From DASUZD01 sp036377055 (GTDB lineage: Bacteria; Actinomycetota; Thermoleophilia; Gaiellales; Gaiellaceae), in contig DASUZD010000002.1 of NCBI GenBank assembly GCA_036377055.1, positions 1 to 22,937 on the forward strand: DNA of 22,937 nt. The letters are read 5' to 3'. The notes beneath the pieces are model-generated. The model made no database searches, was not told the DNA's origin, and saw only the letters and a list, made by a program, of their open reading frames with translations. This document shows positions 14,024 through 20,959 of the stretch, one piece after another. Both the position numbers and the translations under genes were made by a program. Numbering within the stretch: position 1 is the first letter of the stretch; the number at the start of each line of letters is the position of its first letter.

Positions 14024-14746
14024 TCAGCGCGTGACGCTGACGAGCCGGAACTCCTCGTGATGACCCTTCACGACGCGCTCCAGGATCTCCCCCACGCCCG
14101 CGACGTAGTACTTCTCCTCCGTCTGCGGCTCCAGCGGGCTGAACTCGCTGGTCACGAATGCTCGCTTGAAGGTTCCGTACGGCACCTTCACGGGGCCGCG
14201 ATAGCCGAGCGCGCGCGCCTGGTCGAGCGCCTCGCCGGGCGGGTAGTACTCCTGCCTGTAGCTGTCGCCGGGCTTCGGGTGGGCCGGCATGATGATCCCC
14301 GGCTTCGCGCCGTCGACCCCGGAGCGCCACGAATCGCTGGCCTTAGCGAACCGACCGTTCTTCAGCTCGAACGAGTCCTCGCCCAGGTACCAGACGTTCC
14401 CCTGCTTGTCCTGGGCGTAGAAGTCGAGCGTGCGCTCGACGGCGCGCCCGTGCTCGCTGACCGTGTCCCGGACCACCGTGCACTCGATCCCGAGAATCCG
14501 CTTCGTCTGGCCCGTCACGACCTCGTCGTCGGTCTGCGGCGTCTTGCCGCGCGTGCCCTCGTAGTGGAACCGCGTTCCGGGCCTCAGCGGCCAGAGCGGG
14601 TTGTCGACCGTTCGAACGAAGCTGGCGGCATCGATCGAGGGCGAGTAGCGCCCATGGATCGGCGCCAGGTCCGAAGCGGACTTCGAGCTGGACGAGCCAC
14701 AGCCGCTCGCGAGGACGGCGAGGAGAAGGAACGCGACCGGTCTCAC
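14024..14746 (-). CDS. lipoprotein of unknown function
   Basis: 240 residues. The lipobox LASGC (Cys16) is followed by a Ser/Lys tether, so it is a lipid-anchored outer protein. The body begins NPLWPLRPGTRFHYEGTRGK and continues with alternating strands (TLDFYAQDKQGNVWYLGED, PGDSYRQEYYPPGEA, VPYGTFKRAFVTSEFSPLE, EEKYYVAGVGEILE). The layout suggests one large beta-sheet domain. I have seen the NPxWPLxPGTxFxYEG opening in many unannotated bacterial lipoproteins, but no function is known to me. It lies 85 bp after the carboxypeptidase stop, beyond a strong terminator, so it probably has its own promoter. It is likely co-transcribed with 13068-13985. Confidence 0.78.
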   Translation of the reverse strand: MRPVAFLLLAVLASGCGSSSSKSASDLAPIHGRYSPSIDAASFVRTVDNPLWPLRPGTRFHYEGTRGKTPQTDDEVVTGQTKRILGIECTVVRDTVSEHGRAVERTLDFYAQDKQGNVWYLGEDSFELKNGRFAKASDSWRSGVDGAKPGIIMPAHPKPGDSYRQEYYPPGEALDQARALGYRGPVKVPYGTFKRAFVTSEFSPLEPQTEEKYYVAGVGEILERVVKGHHEEFRLVSVTR

Positions 14747-14788
14747 GGCGCGATTCGTAGCAACCGAAGATGAACCGGCGATGAGAGC

Positions 14789-14825
14789 GAGCGGCGGGCC
14801 GAGCGCGACGCCCGGCCCGCCGCTC
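14789..14825 (-). terminator. terminator of the M14 carboxypeptidase gene
   Basis: A perfect 13-bp GC-rich stem (14789-14801 with 14813-14825) closes an 11-base loop. It begins 6 bases beyond the TGA of the carboxypeptidase. No T-run follows. The length and position make a terminator likely. Confidence 0.75.
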
Positions 14826-14831
14826 TTCGAC

Positions 14832-17800
14832 TCAGCGGAGCAGGTAGCTCATGGCGCGGCCCATCACGGTCGCGCGCGTGGGCGCTCCGGCCATCCCCTC
14901 GAACCCGAAGCCGAAGTAGATCGAGTCGTCTGTCGAGATCACGGCTCCCTCCGGGAACCCGCCCGCCGTCGTGCGGACGAAGTTGTTCGGGTTCGCCGCG
15001 CTGCCGGGCGCCGGGCCGGTGACCGCCCAGCCGCCGAGCCCGTCCTCGAACGACGTCGTCGCGCCCGTCGAGAGCGCGGTGTCGTCGATGAACACGCCCA
15101 GCCCCTGCGTGGCCCAGTCGCTGACGTATGCGATCGAGACCTCGACCTGCTTGCCCGCGTACGCGGACAGGTCGACCGACCACTGCTGCCAGCCGCCGGA
15201 GCTTCCCGAGGCCGCGTTCCAGGAGCCGGTCGTCCCGGTCGGCGAGCACGTCGAGTCGGCGTTCAGCGTCTGGTAGTGCGCGAGGAACGGGTGCAGGTCG
15301 TGCCATCCGGCGGGACAGCTCTCACCGGTCGACGTGCCGGTGTGGCCGTTCAGGTCGGGGAGCGTGGCCCAGTTGTCCTGGCCGACCGTGTGCGCCTCGA
15401 CGAACACGAAGTCCCAGTCCTGCTCGGTGTTGTGCGAGACCCAGAACGACAGGTTCCCCGAGCTCTGGCCCGTCAGGTCGACCGTCCGCGTCAGGCGCTT
15501 GTACGACACGTCGGCGATCTGCGAGTAGACGTAGTTCGTGCCGGTGTGCGGCTCGAACGGCCCGCCCGCGCGGACGTACTTCGCCGACGGCCAGCTCCTG
15601 AACTGCGGATACGTGGAGACCGGCAGGATCCCGCTCGTCGAGATGAACGACGCGCTGTGGTCCTGGTTGTTCGCGCTCGACCCGCCGCCGAACGACCACG
15701 TCAAGCTCGCGAACGGGTTGTCGCTGCCGAAGACGCCGAGCGTGTTCCCTTTGCTGTCCGAGCCGGCGGCGTCGTTGTAGAGGTAGGCGCCCAGGTAGTA
15801 CTGGAGGAAGTCGTCCAAGAACCCCTGGCAGCCGTCCTGCCCGGTGTCGTTCGGGTTGCACGGCGCGTTCGTCTCCGGCTGGAACTCGTAGCCGAATGCA
15901 TACTCGAAGCCCGCGTACTTCCCGGTGTAGAGCAGCCGGCCACCCTCGTTGAGGTAGGCGCGCACGTCGAGGACCTCGTCGTTCGCGAGCCGGGAGGCCG
16001 TGCCCGGGCTCATCCCCGGTTCCCGGGTGATGATGTCGTCGCCCGTGTACCAGATCACGGCCTTGTAGTGACTGAGCACGCCGAGCGCATCGGGTGACTT
16101 CCGCCCGTTCGCGTCTACGTCGTAGACGTCGGCCCCGATCCCGTTCGCGGCCAGCGCGTCCAGGTAGTAGGACAGGTAGCTCGGGCCGTTCGTCTTCTTG
16201 TAGACCGGTGAGATGCCGGAGTAGTCCTCGGCGGAGACGACGAGGACGCGATTCGAGGACTCCACCTTCGCGGCGTACGTGAACGAGTCGCTCGTCTTCC
16301 CGCCGCCGGTGAACCAGAGCTGGACGCTGTCACCCGGTTGCGTGCCCGTCACCTGGCCACGCATGACGTGGTAGTAGACGTCGCCGGGCCCGCCGAAGCG
16401 CTCGCCGCCGTTCCACTCGCTGGTCGGCGCGGTGTGGAGCGCGCCGCCGTTGATCCGGTAGTTCAGCGTGACCGCCCCAAGAGAGCGCGCCGCAAGCACC
16501 TGCACGTTCTGCGGGTCGCCGTACGAGACGTCGAAGCGGAAGTCACCCTGCGGGTTGCCCGAGAGCTCCGGCTCGATCGACGACATCTCGAGGTAGAAGG
16601 GCTTGACGGTGTTGCCGAGGTGCGAGACCGGGTTGGCCGGGTTCGGGGCCGAGTCGACCACGTCGAGCGCGAAAGGCAGGTTCTTCAGGAACTCCTGCTG
16701 CACGAGCGCGGGGTCGTCCGGGAAGACGAACCCGGCGCCGGGCGCGCCCTCCTCGAGCTCGACCGTCCACGCGAGCGTCTTGTCGACCGCATGCGCGTAG
16801 TCCGTCGTCTCGCCGTTCGTCGTGTAGAGGTCGGCGCCCACGCCGGGGTCGAAGCCGTCGATCGCCGGCTTCGCGTCCGTGCCCGACAGCGCCAGGTAGA
16901 TCGGGTCGTCGGCGGTCGGCGTCTGCAGCTGCCAGCCGAACGTGTAGAGGATCAGCGGCCCGTACGAGTGGTAGTTGATCAGGACCTTGGGCTTGATCCG
17001 GTCGAGGAGCCCCGCATAGGCCTGCGTCTCCGGCTCTGAGCGGGCCGCCGTGCCGCGGTAGGTCTCGCTCGACGTCGCGGTCGACGATCCCTCGTCGTCG
17101 TAGTTCCAGTGCTCCGGGAAGTTCCGGTTCGGGTCGACGCCGTCGCCGCCCGTGATCTGCCCGTCGCCGTTGTTGTCGTGGAGGTTCTTCCGCCAGAGCC
17201 GCTCCGCGTCGAACGTGTACTGGTAGCCGTCCGGGTTCGCGACGGGCAGGAACCAGAGCTCGCGCGTGTCGACGAGGTTCGTGACGTGCGCGTCCTTCCC
17301 GTAGTTGTCGACGAAGTAGTGGAGGAGCCGGCGGTCGACCTCGGTCGAGATCCACTCGCGCGCGTGCTGAGTGGCCGCGTACATCGCGGCGGGACGTGAG
17401 CCGTCGGCTACGCGGGCCGCGTCGCGGGTGACCTTCAGGGCGATGATCTCGCGGCCGTTCGCCGTGTGGCCGAGTACCTCGAGCTTGACGATCTTCGGGT
17501 TCTTCTGGGCGATGTCGTGCAGCTCGGCGCGAATCCCGCCGGGCTCGTCCCACGAGCGCCAGACGACATAGCCGCCGGCGGCCTGCTCGGCGGCGAGCTC
17601 CGTTTGCGACTTGCCGTTCTGGTCGCGCTTGACGCGAATCTCGAAGCCGCGCCGCTCGAGCAGGCGCTGCTCGCGCTGCGACAGCACGAGGTCGACCTCC
17701 GCCTTCTCGCCGGCCGGCCGCACCGCGACGACGTCGTAGCCCTCGCGGGCGAGCTTCGCGGCGTCCGCGCGAGACACGGTCGCCGTGTACATCTCCAGAT

Positions 17801-17888
17801 GGCCGTTCCCCTTGCCCGGCGCAGCCGATGCCGCAGTCGCCAGCACGACCGCGAGCAGCGCGAGCGCCGCCACCCATCCCCTGGTCAT
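14832..17888 (-). CDS. secreted M14 zinc carboxypeptidase with long C-terminal beta-domains
   Basis: 1018 residues. ATG 17888 has a strong ribosome-binding site (ggggaggcgag). The signal peptide is about 1-25. A propeptide-like region (about 28-100) precedes the M14 catalytic domain (about 110-420). Zinc ligands are His175 and Glu178 (TQHAREW) and His307 (NYHSYG). The catalytic Glu is Glu377 (TVELEEG). NPDGYQYTF and DPNRNFPEHW fit substrate-binding segments. The remaining 600 residues include a Rossmann-like stretch (RVLVVSAEDYSG, KAVIWYTGDD, VRAYLNEGGRLLYTGKY). They also include an immune-inhibitor-A/MAM-like sandwich (SFEDGLGGWAVTG), ending YFGFGFEG...VMGRAMSYLL. It releases C-terminal residues from peptides outside the cell. 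It is far longer than the usual 300-400 residue family members. Confidence 0.92.
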   Translation of the reverse strand: MTRGWVAALALLAVVLATAASAAPGKGNGHLEMYTATVSRADAAKLAREGYDVVAVRPAGEKAEVDLVLSQREQRLLERRGFEIRVKRDQNGKSQTELAAEQAAGGYVVWRSWDEPGGIRAELHDIAQKNPKIVKLEVLGHTANGREIIALKVTRDAARVADGSRPAAMYAATQHAREWISTEVDRRLLHYFVDNYGKDAHVTNLVDTRELWFLPVANPDGYQYTFDAERLWRKNLHDNNGDGQITGGDGVDPNRNFPEHWNYDDEGSSTATSSETYRGTAARSEPETQAYAGLLDRIKPKVLINYHSYGPLILYTFGWQLQTPTADDPIYLALSGTDAKPAIDGFDPGVGADLYTTNGETTDYAHAVDKTLAWTVELEEGAPGAGFVFPDDPALVQQEFLKNLPFALDVVDSAPNPANPVSHLGNTVKPFYLEMSSIEPELSGNPQGDFRFDVSYGDPQNVQVLAARSLGAVTLNYRINGGALHTAPTSEWNGGERFGGPGDVYYHVMRGQVTGTQPGDSVQLWFTGGGKTSDSFTYAAKVESSNRVLVVSAEDYSGISPVYKKTNGPSYLSYYLDALAANGIGADVYDVDANGRKSPDALGVLSHYKAVIWYTGDDIITREPGMSPGTASRLANDEVLDVRAYLNEGGRLLYTGKYAGFEYAFGYEFQPETNAPCNPNDTGQDGCQGFLDDFLQYYLGAYLYNDAAGSDSKGNTLGVFGSDNPFASLTWSFGGGSSANNQDHSASFISTSGILPVSTYPQFRSWPSAKYVRAGGPFEPHTGTNYVYSQIADVSYKRLTRTVDLTGQSSGNLSFWVSHNTEQDWDFVFVEAHTVGQDNWATLPDLNGHTGTSTGESCPAGWHDLHPFLAHYQTLNADSTCSPTGTTGSWNAASGSSGGWQQWSVDLSAYAGKQVEVSIAYVSDWATQGLGVFIDDTALSTGATTSFEDGLGGWAVTGPAPGSAANPNNFVRTTAGGFPEGAVISTDDSIYFGFGFEGMAGAPTRATVMGRAMSYLLR

Positions 17889-17965
17889 CTCGCCTCCCCT
17901 GTGGATAACTTGCCGCGCGAGCAGCGTCCCACAAAAGAGCGGGCGTTGCAAATGCCACTTTGGTG

Positions 17966-17996
17966 CTCGGGGGCCCGACGGATGCGGGCCCCCGAG
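17966..17996 (-). terminator. terminator of the S53 peptidase gene
   Basis: A perfect 12-bp stem (17966-17977 with 17985-17996) closes a 7-base loop, starting 9 bases beyond the stop of the minus-strand S53 gene. It also separates that gene from the promoter region of the M14 carboxypeptidase (17889-17965). That region is short and shows no clear -35/-10 pair. Confidence 0.75.
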
Positions 17997-18005
17997 AGAG
18001 GGCTC

Positions 18006-19169
18006 TTAGAAGCCCGAGACGCCGTTCGGCGTGCCGAGGCCGGTCGGGCCGTCGTAGCCGGCGGCGCCGTGGCACAGGTAAGTCGGACTGCAGGTGCCGT
18101 TCGAGCCGCTCGTGACGTCGAAGAGGCCGGCCGTGTGCGAGTACGGATACGAGCCGGCGTTGACGGTCGACGCGTTTCCGGCCAACGCGTAGACGCTCGC
18201 GATGATCGGCGAGGACGCGCTCGTCCCGCCGACCGTCCACCAGAGGCCGCCGAAGAGGACTGCCACGCCCGTGTTCGGATCGGCGACCGCAGACACGTCG
18301 GCGACGGTCCGGCGCGAGCAGCCCGTATCGGTCTGCCAGGCGGGCTTCGCGTCGTAGGCGCTGCAGCCGCTGCCGGCGCCGCTCCAGGCGGACTCGGTCC
18401 AGCCGCGGGTCCCGCCGCCGCGCGTGAGCGACGTCCCGCCCACGGCGGTCAGGTACCGGGACGCGGCCGGATAGGACACGCCGTAGCCGCTGTCGCCGGA
18501 ACTGGCCGTGATCGCGACGCCCGGGTGGTTGAAGTGCGCGTCGTCAGCGGTCTGGCCGCTGTACTCGCTACCGCCCCAGCTGTTCGAGACCGTGTTCGCG
18601 CCGAGCCGGGCGGCCGTGTCCTCGGCGGTGTAGAGGTCGCTGTCGAGATTCGTGTTCGACTCGACGAGCAGGATCTTGCAGTTCGGGCAGGTCGCGCTGA
18701 CCATGTCGAGATCGAGCGAGATCTCGAGCGACCAATCGGCGCTCGGCGGCGGCATCGGCAGCGTGCCGCCGTTCTGGTTCACCTTCCGGAAGCAGCCGTT
18801 GGCGGTCGTGCACGGCGGCAGCCCGTAGAACGAGCGGTACTGCGCGAGATCCTGCTCGGCCGTCGGGTCGTCGAAGGCGTCGACGATCGCGACGGTCTGA
18901 CCGGCGCCGGCGGTCGCGCTCGGGAGCGCGTACGCCGACTGCAGGTCGGCCGGCCCGTAGCCGGATGGGCCCGAGGCGAACGGGCTTGCGTCGCCCTTCA
19001 CGAGCGAGAAGCAACGGACGTGCCCAAGCGGGACAGCTCCGCAGACGGGCCGGATCGAGACGCTCTGCGCGGCATGGCCGCTCGACGCGCCCGCGAATGC
19101 GGCGACGAGCGAAAGCGCCAACACGAGGAGCACAGCGCGGATCGCGCCGCGGGGAAGCCTGTGGCTCAT
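18006..19169 (-). CDS. secreted S53 (sedolisin) serine-carboxyl peptidase without pro-domain
   Basis: 387 residues. ATG 19169 has a good ribosome-binding site (aaagga, 5 bases upstream). The signal peptide is about residues 12-33 (VLLVLALSLVAAFAGASSG, then HAA). The sedolisin catalytic residues are all visible: Glu149 and Asp153 (SLEISLDLD), the oxyanion Asp in SSGDSGYG, and Ser317 in GGTSASSP. A Cys-rich insert (CPNC) and the C-terminal GYDGPTGLGTPNG, as in the calcium-site region, also fit. These enzymes are acid-active endopeptidases. Only about 70 residues lie between the signal peptide and the first catalytic strand (YGPADLQSAYAL). The usual 150-200 residue activation pro-domain is therefore absent, which is odd for a secreted sedolisin. 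Confidence 0.9.
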   Translation of the reverse strand: MSHRLPRGAIRAVLLVLALSLVAAFAGASSGHAAQSVSIRPVCGAVPLGHVRCFSLVKGDASPFASGPSGYGPADLQSAYALPSATAGAGQTVAIVDAFDDPTAEQDLAQYRSFYGLPPCTTANGCFRKVNQNGGTLPMPPPSADWSLEISLDLDMVSATCPNCKILLVESNTNLDSDLYTAEDTAARLGANTVSNSWGGSEYSGQTADDAHFNHPGVAITASSGDSGYGVSYPAASRYLTAVGGTSLTRGGGTRGWTESAWSGAGSGCSAYDAKPAWQTDTGCSRRTVADVSAVADPNTGVAVLFGGLWWTVGGTSASSPIIASVYALAGNASTVNAGSYPYSHTAGLFDVTSGSNGTCSPTYLCHGAAGYDGPTGLGTPNGVSGF

Positions 19170-19294
19170 GGTTTTCCTTTCATGCGGGTACGACTTTGAA
19201 GAAGTAAACAAACCTTCGCCTCCGTACCCCGCTTCACCGGAATGGAAACCGCCGCGCGGCGTTCGAGCTCTGCGTCCGCGGGAACAGCTCTGGC

Positions 19295-19744
19295 GTGCCT
19301 ATTGCCGTCGTCGTCACCCTGGCCGCCGCGCTCGCCCTGCCCGCGTCCGCATCGGGTGTCGACGGCCCGGGCGTCGTCAGCTTCCCGAATGCCACGATCC
19401 TGCCGAGGCAGGACAAGTCGGCGCGCGGCTATCTCTCGCCCGCGATCTCGACGCTCCTCAGGCCGGGTTTCTGCTGGGAGCTCTCGCTCGCCACCCGGTC
19501 GCAACCCCTCTTCGCCTATCTCCGGCGAGCCGGCACCGGTCGGATCGTCGCGACGATCGACACACGCGACAACCACATCCCGACGATGCCGTGGTCCGGC
19601 AGCGGCTCGTACAGCGGGTGCACGCCCATCTCGCGCGCCGACGAGCGCGCCTTCCTACGCCGGCCGGCGCTCTACTACCTCGACGTACGCACGCAGACCG
19701 CGAGGCATGCAGCCGTCGCGCACCCCCGCGGGCCGCATCTGTAG
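19295..19744 (+). CDS. small secreted protein, function unknown
   Basis: 149 residues from GTG 19295. The signal peptide (VVVTLAAALALPASAS) suggests export. The mature part has FPNATILPRQDKSARGYLSP, FCWELSLATRSQPLFAYLRR, GTGRIVATIDTRDNHIP and SGSYSGCTPISRADERAF. Two Cys could form one disulphide. I recognise no family. It is divergent from the S53 peptidase gene, with 125 bp between the starts, so the two may share control. Nothing in the sequence proves a link such as inhibitor and protease. Its stop lies 5 bases from the stop of the converging hydrolase gene. Confidence 0.6.
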   Translation: MPIAVVVTLAAALALPASASGVDGPGVVSFPNATILPRQDKSARGYLSPAISTLLRPGFCWELSLATRSQPLFAYLRRAGTGRIVATIDTRDNHIPTMPWSGSGSYSGCTPISRADERAFLRRPALYYLDVRTQTARHAAVAHPRGPHL

Positions 19745-19749
19745 TTCCG

Positions 19750-20529
19750 TCAGAGCGCGACTGCCAAGAAGCGCTCGATCATCGCGTTCACCTGCTCCGG
19801 GACCTCCAGCTGGTGGAAGTGTCCGGCTCCCACGGTCACGCCGAAATGGAGATCGGGCTTGAGGGCGAGCAGGCGGTCCGGAGCGTTGCTTCCGCCCGGC
19901 ATCGAACGCAGAACGAGCGTCGGGACCATGCACAGGGCGAGGGCGGCGACTCCGTTCCACTCGCAGACGCCGCGGATGACCGCCGCCGCGACGTGCAGCG
20001 GTACGGCGCACATCGTGTCGACGACCTGCCGCCGCACAGCATCGTTTGCGGTCGGCCCGACGCCCTCCTCGACCCATGCGCGCCGCACGTCTTCTCCGTT
20101 GGGGCCGGTCATCAGCGCGGCGAACCCGTCGAAGATCCGTGCGCTGCTCGGGAGCGGATCGATCGGGCCCGGATCGTCGGCGACGACGGCGAGCGGCAGG
20201 CCCGGATGCCGCGCCGCGAGCTCGACCGCGATCATCCCACCGAGGCTGTGCCCGATGACGACGGGCTTCCGAATCCCGGCCTCGCTGCAAACCTGCGCGA
20301 CGTCGTCCGCGAGGCTCGGGATGTCGTAGCCGTCCGCGGGACGGTCGCTGCGCCCGCAGCCGCGTAGCTCGACGGTCGTCACAGCGTGGGAGGCGCCGAA
20401 GTGCTCGAACTGGGGCGCGTACAGGGAAACGTCGCAACACCACCCCGGTACGAAGAGCAGCTCCGGCTCGCCCTGGCTGCCCTGCTCGAAGTACAACCTG
20501 ACGCCGTCCCGCTGCGCGTACGGCACCAC
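19750..20529 (-). CDS. alpha/beta-hydrolase
   Basis: 259 residues from GTG 20529 (a second GTG follows directly). The fold is complete: LLFVPGWCCDVSLY (oxyanion loop), TTVELRGCGRSDRPADGYDI, nucleophile elbow VVIGHSLGGM with Ser95, and late His237 (GAGHFHQLEVPEQV). An LVLRSMPGGSN segment stands where the acid residue usually lies, so the Asp of the triad is not certain. There is no signal peptide, so it is cytoplasmic. The substrate is unknown; the sequence resembles the broad esterase/lactonase/haloperoxidase-like group. Its start lies only 29 bases from the tRNA-Val half-copy, so part of its upstream region may have been replaced when that segment arrived. Confidence 0.85.
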   Translation of the reverse strand: MVPYAQRDGVRLYFEQGSQGEPELLFVPGWCCDVSLYAPQFEHFGASHAVTTVELRGCGRSDRPADGYDIPSLADDVAQVCSEAGIRKPVVIGHSLGGMIAVELAARHPGLPLAVVADDPGPIDPLPSSARIFDGFAALMTGPNGEDVRRAWVEEGVGPTANDAVRRQVVDTMCAVPLHVAAAVIRGVCEWNGVAALALCMVPTLVLRSMPGGSNAPDRLLALKPDLHFGVTVGAGHFHQLEVPEQVNAMIERFLAVAL

Positions 20530-20557
20530 AACATCGTCTCAGACGCCGAACGACGCA

Positions 20558-20593
20558 TGTGAAGCGGGCGCTCTCCTGCTGAGCTATGCGCCC
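20558..20593 (-). repeat. copy of the first 36 nt of tRNA-Val (35 of 36 identical)
   Basis: The stretch matches 22850-22885 at every base except 20577 (T on the plus strand where the tRNA has C, in the D-loop). It starts exactly at nucleotide 1 of the tRNA and ends inside the anticodon loop. Similarity stops abruptly on both sides. It is in the same orientation as the complete tRNA 2.3 kb away and cannot form a tRNA by itself. This looks like a recombination or attachment-site remnant. Confidence 0.85.
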
Positions 20594-20650
20594 GGGAGGA
20601 GTTTCTTTTGGGCTCGGACTCGCGCGCTCTGTAGCGCCGGGCGCGGCTCG

Positions 20651-20682
20651 GGCGGGACCACCTTCGAGGTGGCCGCTCCGCC
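20651..20682 (-). terminator. probable terminator of the protease module
   Basis: An inner stem ccacct/aggtgg with loop tcg (20658-20672) is backed by an outer ggcgg/ccgcc pairing (20651-20655 with 20678-20682). It lies 12 bases after the stop of the I9-like gene on the minus strand. There is no T-run, so confidence is moderate. Confidence 0.5.
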
Positions 20683-20694
20683 AGGACGGACCTG

Positions 20695-20931
20695 CTACTG
20701 GATCTCGGATTCCGGAGGCGGGATCTGGAACGTGGTCTCGTCCTCTACGGCGGCCACACCCGGTAATCCGTGAAGCGATTGACGGGCTGCCTCGCTCACG
20801 GAACCGGTGATGATGCCGATGGGCCGGAGCACCTGGTCGACTTCCATCCCGGCGGCACGGAGGCTGTCAGCGAGCTGATCGATCTGCCCGAGGTGGTCGT
20901 CAGCGGCCGTAACCTTGATTCTCTCTGCCAT
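20695..20931 (-). CDS. free-standing I9-type propeptide/inhibitor-like protein
   Basis: 78 residues from ATG 20931; the longer open frame upstream has no sensible start. The pattern fits the small ferredoxin-like fold of subtilisin propeptides (I9). It has a first strand (RIKVTAADD), a helix (HLGQIDQLADSLRAAGMEV), a strand (QVLRPIGIITGSV), a helix (SEAARQSLHGLPGV) and a last strand (AAVEDETTFQIPPPESEIQ). I9 domains fold their protease and inhibit it, with the C-terminal strand entering the active site (family knowledge). It has no signal peptide and follows the subtilase stop by 28 bp, so it is probably its cytoplasmic inhibitor or folding helper. Similar small proteins next to subtilases exist, as I recall. 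The ribosome-binding site is weak (agga, about 13 bases upstream). Confidence 0.75.
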   Translation of the reverse strand: MAERIKVTAADDHLGQIDQLADSLRAAGMEVDQVLRPIGIITGSVSEAARQSLHGLPGVAAVEDETTFQIPPPESEIQ

Positions 20932-20959
20932 TGTGCCGCTTATCCTACGCGCCGCCCAT

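Noticed and set aside
17900..17908. Perfect DnaA-box sequence (TTATCCACA on the minus strand) ahead of the M14 gene
   Set aside because: It is a single copy with no dnaA, dnaN or AT-rich unwinding region nearby. A lone 9-mer match is not evidence for an origin.
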